Shown here piece by piece: positions 7,443-16,423 of a DNA stretch of 30,643 nt. The stretch comes from MVYY01 sp035369865. GTDB lineage: Bacteria; Bacteroidota; Bacteroidia; Bacteroidales; Paludibacteraceae. Within the stretch, counting starts at the first letter, position 1, and every line of letters starts with the position of its first letter. Location: assembly GCA_035369865.1 (NCBI GenBank), contig DAOOVG010000015.1, forward strand, positions 1 to 30,643, read 5' to 3'. A model generated the notes under the pieces. That model did no database searches, was not told where the DNA came from, and saw only the letters and a list, made by a program, of their open reading frames with translations. Made by a program: the position numbers and the translations under genes.

Positions 7443-9038
7443 TTATAATTGTGGACCTGAAGCAAGCAAAACACGAGCATCTTCATTATCACAATATTGT
7501 TCAAAATATTTAATATACTGTTTAGCTAACGATTTTGCTTTTTCTTCCCATTCTCCTGAATTGGCATATGTATTTCTTGGATCCAGAATTTTTGGATCTA
7601 CATTGTTTAATGAAGTTGGAATGGTTAGATTCATAATAGGAATATGGGTAGTTGGAACTTTTTCGATTGAGCCATCAATGATGGCATCAATAATAGCACG
7701 CGTATCCTTGATTGAAATACGTTTCCCTGTACCATTCCATCCAGTATTTATCAGATAAGCCTTGGCATTGTGCTTCTTCATTTTTTCAGCTAACACTTTA
7801 GCATAAATAGTAGGATGAAGCGTGAGAAAAGCTTCTCCAAAAGCAGGTGAGAAAGAAGGAACAGGTTCATTAATACCTCTTTCAGTACCAGCTAATTTTG
7901 AAGTATATCCACAAAGGAAATGATATTGAGCTGATCTTTCATCCAGAATAGAAACAGGAGGCAAAACTCCATAAGCATCAGCTGAAAGATAAATAATTTT
8001 ACTTGCGTGTCCAGCTTTTGAAGGTAAAACAATCTTATTAATATAATAAATTGGATAAGAGACACGGGTATTTTCAGTTTTTGATGCCGCTTTAGAAAAA
8101 TCAGGAGTTCCATCTGGCAAAACTGTAACATTTTCCAGCAAAGCATCTCGTCTGATAGCACGCCATATATCAGGTTCATTTTCCTCTTTAAGATCAATTA
8201 CTTTTGCATAACAACCACCTTCGTAATTAAAGATGCCATGATCGTCCCAGCCATGTTCATCATCACCAATTAAATAACGTTTCGGATCGGCTGATAAGGT
8301 AGTTTTTCCTGTTCCTGAGAGTCCAAAAAAAATAGCCACATCGCCCTCTTCACCCACATTAGCAGAGCAATGCATGGAAGCAATCCCTCTTTGAGGAAGA
8401 TAGAAATTCATTAAAGAAAAAATACCTTTTTTCATTTCGCCGCCATACCAGGTGCCTCCAATAACTGCCATGTGTTGTGAAAGATTGAATAAAACAAATA
8501 CTTCTGAGTGAAGTCCATGTTCTTTCCAATTTGGATCGGTCACTTTTGAAGCATTGATCAAAGTAAAATCAGGTTCTCCAAAATTTGCTAATTCATAATG
8601 AGAAGGACGAATAAACATATTGGTAACAAAATGTGCTTGCCAGGCTACTTCCATAATAAAACGCACTTTCATGCGTGTATCTTTGTTTGTGCCACAAAAA
8701 GCATCTACTACGTATAATTTTTTTGCCTTTGATAAATGGTCAGTTGCTAATTTTTTACAATCATTCCAGGCTTCAACAGTAATAGGTTTGTTAATCTCTC
8801 CATCCCACCACATGGTGTTTTCAGTAACTTCATCTTTTACAAAAAATTTGTCTTTGGGAGAACGACCTGTAAATATGCCAGTATCAACTGCTACCGCTCC
8901 CAAATTGGTAACTACACCTCTTTCAAAACCATTATTAGAAGGGTCTGTTTCTGCACGAAACAACTGTTCGTACGTTGGATTGTATACGATTTCGATATTA
9001 TTCGAAATTCCGTATTTACTTACATCAATTTTTGTCAT
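7443..9038 (-). CDS. pckA: Phosphoenolpyruvate carboxykinase (ATP)
   Basis: 531 residues, full length for the ATP-dependent enzyme. It interconverts oxaloacetate + ATP and phosphoenolpyruvate + CO2 + ADP in the cytoplasm. In Bacteroidales it often runs toward oxaloacetate as part of the route to succinate and propionate. Seen in the sequence: RSPKDKF (59-65) for substrate binding, GGEMKKG (199-205) with the metal-binding Lys, MHCSAN (222-227) with the metal-binding His, the P-loop GLSGTGKTT (239-247) and the acidic Mg/Mn site LIGDDEHGW (256-264). All key residues are present. It has its own promoter (9092-9121) and terminator (7383-7418), so it is monocistronic. Confidence 0.97.
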   Translation of the reverse strand: MTKIDVSKYGISNNIEIVYNPTYEQLFRAETDPSNNGFERGVVTNLGAVAVDTGIFTGRSPKDKFFVKDEVTENTMWWDGEINKPITVEAWNDCKKLATDHLSKAKKLYVVDAFCGTNKDTRMKVRFIMEVAWQAHFVTNMFIRPSHYELANFGEPDFTLINASKVTDPNWKEHGLHSEVFVLFNLSQHMAVIGGTWYGGEMKKGIFSLMNFYLPQRGIASMHCSANVGEEGDVAIFFGLSGTGKTTLSADPKRYLIGDDEHGWDDHGIFNYEGGCYAKVIDLKEENEPDIWRAIRRDALLENVTVLPDGTPDFSKAASKTENTRVSYPIYYINKIVLPSKAGHASKIIYLSADAYGVLPPVSILDERSAQYHFLCGYTSKLAGTERGINEPVPSFSPAFGEAFLTLHPTIYAKVLAEKMKKHNAKAYLINTGWNGTGKRISIKDTRAIIDAIIDGSIEKVPTTHIPIMNLTIPTSLNNVDPKILDPRNTYANSGEWEEKAKSLAKQYIKYFEQYCDNEDARVLLASGPQL

Positions 9039-9091
9039 TTTTTTAATTTAAAAGTTGATTAATTATCTTTTAAAATTTATTTTTCAGTTTG

Positions 9092-9121
9092 CAAAATTAC
9101 CACAAAATTTTTATGTAACAA
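9092..9121 (-). promoter_or_regulatory. Promoter of pckA
   Basis: On the minus strand, TTG (9119-9121), exactly 19 bases, then TAATTTTG (9092-9099). This is an excellent match to the Bacteroidetes consensus. The leader before the ATG at 9038 is about 47 bases. Confidence 0.75.
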
Positions 9122-9385
9122 TATAATTAAAGAAAAAATTCTTTAATTGGCGACTAAAATTTAATCATTTTTCATTTTTTATGGTAAATGTATAGGTTAA
9201 AAGGGATAAAATAAACTTTCTTATACTTATATAACAATTCATTAAACATTTTGTCAAAAATAAAAAGTCAAAAAATTATTTTTATTGTCCATTAAAATTT
9301 TATGAATTTAGATTTAAAAAATCCTCAAAAATTGAAAAAAGCATATATTTATTAAGGAAGACAAGTCGTTTTAGAATAAAAATTG
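9122..9385. other. Divergent intergenic gap between pckA and dut
   Basis: Very AT-rich, with poly-A and poly-T runs and no open frame worth reporting. It holds only the outward-facing promoters at its two ends. I see no riboswitch-like or strongly structured element. Confidence 0.5.
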
Positions 9386-9393
9386 TATTTTTG
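9386..9393 (+). promoter_or_regulatory. Probable -7 box of the dut operon
   Basis: TATTTTTG matches TAnnTTTG. No clear TTG at the -33 distance. The predicted leader is about 90 bases and contains a small hairpin, TCCCT and AGGGA around a six-base loop, near 9427-9442. Confidence 0.4.
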
Positions 9394-9491
9394 TAGAGAA
9401 GTTAAGGTAAGAAGAAAATGTAATAATCCCTCATGTTAGGGAGGTAAAAATATATTTTTGAGATTTTATAAAAGCATTATAAATTAACTTT

Positions 9492-9923
9492 ATGAAAGTA
9501 AAAATTGTTAATCGCTCAAGACATTCATTGCCGGCATACAAAACTATATTATCAGCAGGGATGGATTTACAGGCAAATCTTGATGAACCAGTCACCTTAA
9601 AACCTTTCGAACGAAAATTAATTCCTACGGGTCTATATGTTGAATTGCCAGCAGGTTACGAAGCTCAAATAAGACCAAGAAGTGGTCTATCGATTCAAAA
9701 AGGAATTACCGTACTCAATTCTCCTGGCACGATTGATGCTGATTATCGAGGTGAAATTTGTGTGATTCTTATCAATTTGTCAACAGAAGATTTCGTTGTT
9801 AATAATGGAGATCGAATTTGTCAAATGATTATTGCACCGTACACTCAAGTAGAATGGGAAGAAACAGAAGAACTTAATCACACTTTACGAGGCAAAGGCG
9901 GTTTTGGTCATACAGGCTATTGA
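9492..9923 (+). CDS. dut: Deoxyuridine 5'-triphosphate nucleotidohydrolase (dUTPase)
   Basis: 143 residues, the normal size of a homotrimeric dUTPase. It converts dUTP to dUMP and pyrophosphate, keeping uracil out of DNA and feeding thymidylate synthesis. All five family motifs are present in order: AGMDLQA (22-28), PRSG (62-65), GTIDADYRGEI (79-89, with the catalytic Asp), GDRICQMI (106-113) and the C-terminal flap GGFGHTG (136-142). First gene of a run dut - TPR lipoprotein - DUF4292 - EnvC-like, an order I recall from other Bacteroidales. Confidence 0.97.
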   Translation: MKVKIVNRSRHSLPAYKTILSAGMDLQANLDEPVTLKPFERKLIPTGLYVELPAGYEAQIRPRSGLSIQKGITVLNSPGTIDADYRGEICVILINLSTEDFVVNNGDRICQMIIAPYTQVEWEETEELNHTLRGKGGFGHTGY

Positions 9924-9971
9924 TAATTAACCTTTTATGTCGTTGTTCTTATAATTTTAAAAACAATTTTC

Positions 9972-11747
9972 ATGCAACATCAATTTCGTTATTTTGTTTA
10001 CCTTATTGTGATGCTGAGTTTTATGTCTTGTTCGATTCTGAAACCAAATACAGATAAGCAAATTTCTGAAAAGAAGTCACTCAATACAATTGAACAACGG
10101 CAATTTGATTATTTTTTTTATGAAGCAATTCGCTTGAAAGAAAATGGGCAATTGGATGAAGCCATCGAAAATTTTTTAATGTGTTTATACCTTAATCCGT
10201 TGGATGCAGAGGTCCAATCACAACTTGGTTTGCTTTATAACACCGCTGGCTTGCCAAATGAAGCCATACAATTTATGGAAAAAGCAGTTAATTTGCAGTC
10301 GAATAACTGGTGGTACAATATGACTCTCATTAATATGTATTCACAACAAAAAAAGTGGGAGAATGCTATTCAATTAGCTACTGTGGTCCAAAAAAAATAT
10401 CCTCAGAAGGAAGATATTTATAATGTTTTATCTTTTCTTTATAAACAAACAGGTAATATTGGTAAAGCCATTAATACTTATAATCAACTTGAAAATCTCA
10501 TGGGATTCAATGAAGCAATCTCGTTTGAAAAAATAAAGCTTTATTTTCAAGTGAACAAGGATAAAAAGGCAATATCAGAAATTGATAAGTTAATAGACAA
10601 ATTTCCTTCTGAAAGTCGCTATCAAGTTTTGAAAGGGGATCTTTTTCTTCAAACAGGTCAACTTGAAAAAGCTTATCAAATTTACATGAAAGTTATCCAG
10701 GATGATCCTCAAAATCCTTATGTATATGTTTCTTTGTCAGACTATTATAAAAAGATAAATCAGCCAGAAAAATCGCTCGAAGCAATTGTGAATGCTCTCA
10801 AAAGTGATCAGTTGGACGTTGATTCAAAAATTTCAATTTTGGGTCAATATATGAATCAATTGATTCAGGACAAGGAAAAATTGGATGAAATGGACAATCT
10901 TTTTAAGTTGTTAGTAGAAAGATACCCTCTCGAAGAACAAGTTCACGCATATTATGCCTTGTTTTTAGAATATCAAAAACGCAGCGATGAAGCAATTTCG
11001 GAACTTGAAACAATGTTGAACATCAACCCAAAAAATGAACAGACATGGCTACAATTAATCCATATTTATTGGGATCAAAAAAATTATGAGAAAATAGCAG
11101 AAGTTGCTGAACGAGCAATGAAAGAACTTCCTGAAAATCCTCAATTTTATTTTTATCACGGCATTGCTCAATTTCAATTGGAAAATTATCGGTTGGCATT
11201 AAAAAGTTTGCAGTTTGCTCTCACCCTTATCCCCGATGACAACATTCAACAAAAACTGAAATGTGATATTTATTCTCAAATAGGCGATACTTATTATAAA
11301 CTTAGCAAGAAAGATTCTGCTTTTATAGCTTATGAAGAAGCTTTGAAAGCCGATCCTGAAAATATTTATGTAATGAATAACTATGCGTATTATTTAGCAT
11401 TGGAGAAAGAAAATTTAAGTAAAGCGGAACGAATGAGTGCTAAAACAGTAGAATTACAGCCTCGAAATAGTACTTTTCTTGATACTTATGCGTGGGTATT
11501 ATTTCAGGAAAAAAATTGTTCATTGGCAAAATTTTATATTGAACGTGCCATTGATAATCTCGAAAAAGAGCAAGAAAATGGAGTAATTTATGAACATTAC
11601 GGAGATATATTGTGGGAGTGTGATTTTGATAAGAAAAAAGCTGTGGAAATGTGGAAGAAAGCTTTGGAAGAAGGAAATCATTCTGAGGAACTTCAACAAA
11701 AAATTCAAAAAGCACTTTCAGTTATGCCTGAAAACGAACAAAAATGA
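9972..11747 (+). CDS. TPR-repeat lipoprotein
   Basis: 591 residues. Signal sequence with lipobox FMSC (Cys20), so membrane-anchored, facing the periplasm or outer surface. The rest, about residues 40-580, is a chain of tetratricopeptide repeats recognisable by the A/G-x3-F/Y-A patterns and 'P.n' turns, for example LDEAIENFLMCLYLNPLD, then EKAYQIYMKVIQDDPQNP, then SAFIAYEEALKADPEN. There are roughly 12-14 units, some irregular. Such proteins are scaffolds. Its constant place between dut and the DUF4292/EnvC genes in Bacteroidales hints at an envelope assembly role, but no partner is proven. Starts 48 bases after dut. Confidence 0.88.
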   Translation: MQHQFRYFVYLIVMLSFMSCSILKPNTDKQISEKKSLNTIEQRQFDYFFYEAIRLKENGQLDEAIENFLMCLYLNPLDAEVQSQLGLLYNTAGLPNEAIQFMEKAVNLQSNNWWYNMTLINMYSQQKKWENAIQLATVVQKKYPQKEDIYNVLSFLYKQTGNIGKAINTYNQLENLMGFNEAISFEKIKLYFQVNKDKKAISEIDKLIDKFPSESRYQVLKGDLFLQTGQLEKAYQIYMKVIQDDPQNPYVYVSLSDYYKKINQPEKSLEAIVNALKSDQLDVDSKISILGQYMNQLIQDKEKLDEMDNLFKLLVERYPLEEQVHAYYALFLEYQKRSDEAISELETMLNINPKNEQTWLQLIHIYWDQKNYEKIAEVAERAMKELPENPQFYFYHGIAQFQLENYRLALKSLQFALTLIPDDNIQQKLKCDIYSQIGDTYYKLSKKDSAFIAYEEALKADPENIYVMNNYAYYLALEKENLSKAERMSAKTVELQPRNSTFLDTYAWVLFQEKNCSLAKFYIERAIDNLEKEQENGVIYEHYGDILWECDFDKKKAVEMWKKALEEGNHSEELQQKIQKALSVMPENEQK

Positions 11748-11802
11748 GAAAATCGTTGCTTTCAAATAATTTTACTTTGTTATTTTTAAAACTTTGCTTT
11801 TC

Positions 11803-12594
11803 ATGAAACAAAAGATTAAAATATTTTTTTTCTTTTTGTTGTTGTTGAGCTCCTGTAAAACAACTAAACAGGTCTCGGTTACACAGTTACCAAAAGATTT
11901 AAACACACAAAAAGTAATTGAATACTTAAAGTTGCAGGACAATATTCAAAGTATGAATGCCAGTAAAATTATAATGAATTTAAAATTAGACAATAGAGAA
12001 TTTAATGTTACTTCTTCTTTCTCTATGATTAAAGATTCTGCTATTCATATCTCTATTCAGCCTTTTTTGGGATTGGAGTTGTACAAACTTGAAATAACTC
12101 CTCAAATAATTAAAATTTTCGATAAGATAAATCAGAAATATTATGTTGTCAATTATGAATTTTTGAGTAATCGTTTAGGAATTCAGATTGATTTTTATCA
12201 TTTGCAGGCTTTATTGACAAACCGTTATTTTTGCTTGGCTGACAATGAAAATGGTTGTCGGATTTTGACAAATAATCCAGAAAAAATTAATCTCGGATTT
12301 GAAAATGAAAATTTTAAACAATCTTTGACCGTCATACCTAATTTCTATATTCACGAGCTTCTATTGTTGGATAAGAAAAGTAATTCACAACTGTTGGCAA
12401 CTTATGATGATTTCGACACGCAAGATAGAGTACTTTATCCACGAAAAGTCTCCATTCAGGTGAATCATCCCCGAAAAAATATTTATTGTGACATTACTAT
12501 TTCTAAAGTTTCTTTTAATAAGGAAATAAAATTAGTTCCAACTGACGAAAAAAGGTTTAAACGAGCATTCATTGAACAATTGTTACAAAAATAA
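11803..12594 (+). CDS. DUF4292-family lipoprotein
   Basis: 263 residues from the ATG at 11803; an upstream TTG at 11794 is ignored because the signal sequence starts at this Met. Lipobox LLSSC with Cys18. The mature region is beta-rich with paired strands (for example 'SSFSMIKDSAIHISIQPFLG' and 'YYVVNYEFLSNRLGIQIDF'). This fits DUF4292, a Bacteroidetes family resembling LolA/LolB-like open-barrel lipoprotein carriers. A role in lipoprotein or lipid handling is an inference from fold resemblance only. It sits 55 bases after the TPR gene and 31 bases before the EnvC-like gene. Confidence 0.8.
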   Translation: MKQKIKIFFFFLLLLSSCKTTKQVSVTQLPKDLNTQKVIEYLKLQDNIQSMNASKIIMNLKLDNREFNVTSSFSMIKDSAIHISIQPFLGLELYKLEITPQIIKIFDKINQKYYVVNYEFLSNRLGIQIDFYHLQALLTNRYFCLADNENGCRILTNNPEKINLGFENENFKQSLTVIPNFYIHELLLLDKKSNSQLLATYDDFDTQDRVLYPRKVSIQVNHPRKNIYCDITISKVSFNKEIKLVPTDEKRFKRAFIEQLLQK

Positions 12595-12625
12595 GTATTC
12601 TTTGGTATTTATAATAAAAAATTCC

Positions 12626-13924
12626 ATGCATTTTTCATTTCAACATAAGTTTTTTTTACTTGTTTTCTTATTGAGTTTTTCTTTTACTATTTGTGTTTCA
12701 TCACAAAGTGTAAAACAACTCGAAGAACAGCGAAAACAAACTTTGCAGCAGCTCGAGATGACCAATAAACTGTTGAATGAAACCAAACGATCTCAAAAAA
12801 GTTCATTGAACAAGTTGACCATTCTTGATAAGAGCATCAAAGAACGTAGCCGACTAGTCAACACAATGAACAAAGAAATAGAACAACTGGATATTGAAAT
12901 GCAAAAATTGGCACAGGAAAAAGCCGAACTTGAAAAAAAACTTCAACGATTAAAAAATGATTATGCAAGGTTGGTTCAGGAAGCATATATTAATCGGAGT
13001 ATTTATTCAAAAATTATGTTTGTGCTTTCCGCTGAAACATTTGATCAGTCTATTCGGCGTTTGAGATATTTGAAAGAATACAGTGACTATCGAAAATTGC
13101 AGGTAAGGGAAATGGAAAAAATTAAGAGAGAAATTCAACAGAAAAATGATACTCTATCTGCTCATAAACAAACGTTGGCTCAAGTTGTAAAACAAAAAGA
13201 AATTGAAACTAAAAAACTTTCCGAAGAGAAAAAGAAAGAAAATGTCGTGCTGAATGACCTAAAAAAGAAAGAAAAGAATTTACGATCTGAAATAACTGCA
13301 CAGCAAAAGAAAGCCAATGAACTGAACAAAAGGATTGAATATTTGATTGCCGAAGAAATTCGTAAAGCTGAAGCAAAAAGGAAAGCCGAAGAAAAATTAA
13401 GGCAAGAATCAGCCAAAGGAACTTCTAAAAAAACCGCCAAAGAAAAATCAGCAGAACAAGCAAAGTTAGCGGCAGCGGCTGCATTAACCAAAGAAGAAGC
13501 ACTGCTTTCAGGTAATTTTGAAAATAACAAAGGAAGATTACCCTGGCCAGTAGCAAACGGTTTTATCAGTGGTCACTTTGGTATTCAAAAACACCCCATT
13601 TTAAAATATGTAACTACCAATAATAAAGGAATTTACATACAAACTACTACCAATAGCGATGCAAGGGCAGTTTTTGATGGCACTGTCACGCAACGCTTTG
13701 CTGTACCGGGCAGCAACAATGCTGTAATAATCCAACACGGAGAATACCGTACTGTGTATGCAAATTTGACTGAAATATTTGTTACGGTGGGACAGAAAGT
13801 AAAAGCAAAACAACCTATTGGTAAAATTTATACTGACCGAGATCGGGATAATAAAACTGAACTCTATTTTCAAATCTGGAAAAGCCGAACCTTACTGAAT
13901 CCTGAACCGTGGCTGGCTCATTAA
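12626..13924 (+). CDS. envC: EnvC-like murein hydrolase activator with degenerate LytM domain
   Basis: 432 residues from the ATG at 12626, the first Met in front of a good signal peptide (1-27, ending VSSQ); the frame is open further upstream from a TTG, over the DUF4292 3' end. A long coiled coil runs from about 28 to 285, rich in Lys, Glu and Gln. The LytM (M23-type) domain is at 303-432. The zinc ligands of active M23 peptidases are not in place: the first site reads NKGIYI (about 332-337) and the expected HxH reads ELYFQ (about 412-416). As in E. coli EnvC, this suggests a non-catalytic protein that activates cell-wall amidases at division. Ends with the typical LLNPEPWL. Confidence 0.88.
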   Translation: MHFSFQHKFFLLVFLLSFSFTICVSSQSVKQLEEQRKQTLQQLEMTNKLLNETKRSQKSSLNKLTILDKSIKERSRLVNTMNKEIEQLDIEMQKLAQEKAELEKKLQRLKNDYARLVQEAYINRSIYSKIMFVLSAETFDQSIRRLRYLKEYSDYRKLQVREMEKIKREIQQKNDTLSAHKQTLAQVVKQKEIETKKLSEEKKKENVVLNDLKKKEKNLRSEITAQQKKANELNKRIEYLIAEEIRKAEAKRKAEEKLRQESAKGTSKKTAKEKSAEQAKLAAAAALTKEEALLSGNFENNKGRLPWPVANGFISGHFGIQKHPILKYVTTNNKGIYIQTTTNSDARAVFDGTVTQRFAVPGSNNAVIIQHGEYRTVYANLTEIFVTVGQKVKAKQPIGKIYTDRDRDNKTELYFQIWKSRTLLNPEPWLAH

Positions 13925-14047
13925 AAAGCAAAAAATATTAAAAAATTAAAGAAGTTTACGAGCTATGGGTTTTGAGATTAAGCTTGCAAGGATTTGGTTG
14001 ATAATCGGTAGTTTTAAATTTTGAAAAATAACTAATAGCCATCATAT

Positions 14048-14055
14048 ATCTTTGC
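14048..14055 (+). promoter_or_regulatory. -7-like box in front of the transposase remnant
   Basis: TATCTTTG, a full TAnnTTTG match, 12 bases before the ATG of the broken IS630-type frame. A TTG (14021-14023) lies 24 bases upstream, further than normal. Probably the relic of the element's own promoter. Confidence 0.35.
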
Positions 14056-14067
14056 AAGAAAAAACCA

Positions 14068-14260
14068 TGAAAATATTAAAGACTCATCCACATTATACAA
14101 ATACAAAGTTAAAAAGAGAGAATAAGGTCTCAATCTAAGACAAGAGCATTTCAGGATTGGCAGATAATTTATTCTGTTTAAACAAATTATGGAAAGACAG
14201 TAAAAGAATTTGCAAAAGTACTTGGAGTGAGTAAATAAAAAATCTTCAATGTTATCCAGC
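14068..14260 (+). pseudogene. Decayed IS630-type transposase, N-terminal part
   Basis: Starts with ATG and reads MKILKTHPHYTNTKLKREN. It then needs a frameshift near 14125 to continue SQSKTRAFQDWQIIYSV, a TAA at 14179-14181, TNYGKTVKEFAKVLGVSK, a second TAA at 14236-14238, and KIFNVIQQYK. The block resembles the helix-turn-helix N-terminus of Bacteroidetes IS630-family transposases ('..RDWQIIY.VQ.N.GK..EEIA..LG.SK.K....IQ.YN'). After about 14260 a frame change gives a weak 'IGKRNRKNQF'-like continuation and the signal then fades. The catalytic DDE part is absent. Two stops and at least one frameshift make it nonfunctional. Confidence 0.7.
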
Positions 14261-14651
14261 AATATAAAGCAATATAATATAAATATAGGAAAGAGAAACA
14301 GAAAAAATCAGTTTGTTTATATTATTGAATTATAAATGTCCTTTGATAGAGGTTTAACATAAATTGTTATGTCAAATATTTATCCATAAGTTAATTAAAA
14401 GTAAGAATATTGTTTCCTTTTTCAAGCAAGGCACAAAAAAATCTATGATGACGATTTTATAAAACTCTAAAGTAACGAGACAAGTCTACAAAAATAGCTA
14501 TTTGATTATCAAAAGAATGTTTAAAATAAAATTTTTGTCATAAACCAAGAAAAATAAAAAACATTCAAAGACATTGAATAATCAGGCTTACTTTGAGGGA
14601 AATCTTAATAAGAAAGGAAAAAATTTGATTTTTTCATCTTAAAGAAATAAA
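14261..14651. other. Gap downstream of the IS630 relic
   Basis: AT-rich and closed in all frames. It may be further decayed transposon sequence, but no transposase motif can be read reliably. No promoter with both boxes was seen for the following gene. Confidence 0.4.
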
Positions 14652-15335
14652 ATGAACTTGATTGATCATTATAACGAATTATACAAAGATGCCGTTCAAA
14701 AAATACAGTCAGATGATTATGAATTGGATGAATTAATTGATTCTCATACTGATAATAGATTTGGAATAACCCTTTTGGCAAGGCCTGACAAAAATGTAAA
14801 AAAGAAAATTCAAAAATTTCTGGAAAAATTAAAACAAATTGAGCCAGAACAATATTATTATCCAACTTCTGACATACATGTAACCATCATGTCGATAATT
14901 ACCTGCTATAATGGGTTTAATCTTCATCAAATCAACATTCAAGAGTACATCGATCTTATTCAAAAAAGTATAAACGGATTCAGCAAATTTAATATCGAAT
15001 TTAAAGGAATTACTGCTTCGCCCTCGTGTGTAATGATTCAAGGATTTCCTCAAAATAACAACCTAACTCAAATTCGCAATAATCTCAGAAATAACTTTAA
15101 AAATTCAAATTTACAGCAATCCATTGATAAAAGGTATAAAATACAGGCAGCTCATTCAACTGTATTTAGATTCAAAAAACGATTGAATGATAAAGAAACA
15201 TTTTTAAAAACGATTGAACAATTTAGAGATTATAATTTTGGCTCTTTTTCTGTTGATACATTGGAATTGGTTTTTAACGACTGGTATCAAAGAAAAAAAC
15301 AGGTGAAAACACTGTATCGATTTAAATTAGAATAA
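14652..15335 (+). CDS. 2H phosphoesterase superfamily protein (2'-5' RNA ligase-like)
   Basis: 227 residues, no signal peptide. Two HxT/S-type motifs in the right places define the superfamily: HVTIMS with His76 and Thr78, and HSTVFRF with His168 and Thr170, about 90 residues apart. The bilobal pattern with a hydrophobic strand before each motif fits LigT/CPD/AKAP-like enzymes. These act on 2'-5' bonds or cyclic phosphates in RNA or nucleotides; several act in tRNA fragment processing. The exact reaction cannot be read from the sequence. It stands alone: a decayed transposon is upstream and the ABC operon has its own promoter downstream. Recent acquisition is possible but not shown. Confidence 0.8.
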   Translation: MNLIDHYNELYKDAVQKIQSDDYELDELIDSHTDNRFGITLLARPDKNVKKKIQKFLEKLKQIEPEQYYYPTSDIHVTIMSIITCYNGFNLHQINIQEYIDLIQKSINGFSKFNIEFKGITASPSCVMIQGFPQNNNLTQIRNNLRNNFKNSNLQQSIDKRYKIQAAHSTVFRFKKRLNDKETFLKTIEQFRDYNFGSFSVDTLELVFNDWYQRKKQVKTLYRFKLE

Positions 15336-15470
15336 AATGAACTTCTGCTTTAATAGGACCTATTTCAATTATAATTTCCCATCTTTATCAAAATCTACCA
15401 TTAAACTATTTATTGAAAATCAATTTATTACAAAAATATTTTGAGAATTAACAAGATTTAACTAAATATT

Positions 15471-15503
15471 TTTGCATGATAATAATTTTTGATATTACAT
15501 TTG
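15471..15503 (+). promoter_or_regulatory. Promoter of the ABC/GntR operon
   Basis: TTTG (15471-15474), 21 bases, then TACATTTG (15496-15503): both Bacteroidetes boxes at an acceptable spacing. The start point would be near 15510, inside the inverted repeat that follows. Leader about 38 bases to the ATG at 15548. Confidence 0.65.
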
Positions 15504-15529
15504 TAGTGTACTATTATACTAATACACTA
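15504..15529. promoter_or_regulatory. Probable GntR (YtrA-type) operator
   Basis: Inverted repeat with arms TAGTGTACTA (15504-15513) and TAATACACTA (15520-15529), 9 of 10 positions complementary, six-base centre TTATAC. It begins at the base after the -7 box and covers the predicted start site, so bound protein would block transcription. TAGTGTA/TACACTA arms resemble known YtrA-subfamily GntR sites, and a gene of that subfamily is the third gene of the operon. Confidence 0.7.
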
Positions 15530-15547
15530 ATCAATTAAAATATTCTT

Positions 15548-16411
15548 ATGATCTTCATTAAAAATATGGAATTCAGTTACAGTCATTCTTCTCAACTGTT
15601 CAAGAACTTAAATCTATCATTGTTCGCTGGACACATTCACGGTTTATTAGGGAAAAACGGAGAAGGCAAAAGTACTTTATTGAAAATAATATCTGGACTG
15701 GTTTTTCCCTTAAAAGGTGAAATCAGCGTAATGAATCTGGAACCACGAAGACGTTATCCAGAAATGTTGCAGGAAATATTTTTCCTTCCAGAAGAATTGC
15801 CACCTGTAAATTTGAGCATCGAGAATTATGAAAAAGTCTATGCTCTTTTTTATCCTCATTTCAGTTCGGAACAATTTCATAAATATTTGACTGAATTTGA
15901 AATAGAATCAGCAAAAACACAAATTAGCCAGCTTTCTTATGGACAGAAAAAAAAGTTCTTCATCGCTTTTGGGCTGGCCAGCAATACCGGCATCATTTTA
16001 CTTGATGAGCCAACCAATGGACTTGATATTCCATCAAAAGCTCAATTCAGAAAAATGACAGCTCTATCCGTTGAAGAAAATCGATGTATTATCATTTCTA
16101 CACATCAAGTAAGGGATTTAGACAGCTTGATTGACAGCATTGTTATAATGGACAGACACGAAATTGTGTTCAATGAATTGACTGAAAATATCACTAAAAA
16201 GCTACTGTTCAAAATAAGTGATCAAAAGGAAGAAAAAGAGGAAGTACTTTACTCGGAAGAAAATCTTCGCGGTACTTATCAGGTTGTTGAAAACAAAACA
16301 GGTGAAGAAAGCAAACTGGATATCGAACTTTTGTTTAATGCTATTTTACAAAATAAACAACGAATGCAGAAAATTTTTTCAAATCAACCGAATAATTTTA
16401 AACAAGATTAA
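15548..16411 (+). CDS. ABC transporter ATP-binding protein
   Basis: 287 residues. Walker A GKNGEGKST (35-43), signature LSYGQ (129-133), Walker B IILLDEP (149-155, Asp153, Glu154) and H-loop His186 in STHQ are all intact, so it should hydrolyse ATP. The C-terminal extension (about 215-287) is charged and unusual in composition. It is the ATPase partner of the membrane protein encoded 12 bases downstream. GntR-linked two-gene ABC systems of this YtrB/BcrA-like kind often respond to cell-wall-active compounds; here that is only suggested by gene order. Confidence 0.92.
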   Translation: MIFIKNMEFSYSHSSQLFKNLNLSLFAGHIHGLLGKNGEGKSTLLKIISGLVFPLKGEISVMNLEPRRRYPEMLQEIFFLPEELPPVNLSIENYEKVYALFYPHFSSEQFHKYLTEFEIESAKTQISQLSYGQKKKFFIAFGLASNTGIILLDEPTNGLDIPSKAQFRKMTALSVEENRCIIISTHQVRDLDSLIDSIVIMDRHEIVFNELTENITKKLLFKISDQKEEKEEVLYSEENLRGTYQVVENKTGEESKLDIELLFNAILQNKQRMQKIFSNQPNNFKQD

Positions 16412-16423
16412 AATAAAAAAATT

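Noticed and set aside
13180..13530. Minus-strand frame rich in Ser, Phe and Ala
   Set aside because: It is the complement of the Lys/Glu-rich coiled coil of the EnvC-like gene; such shadows are expected.
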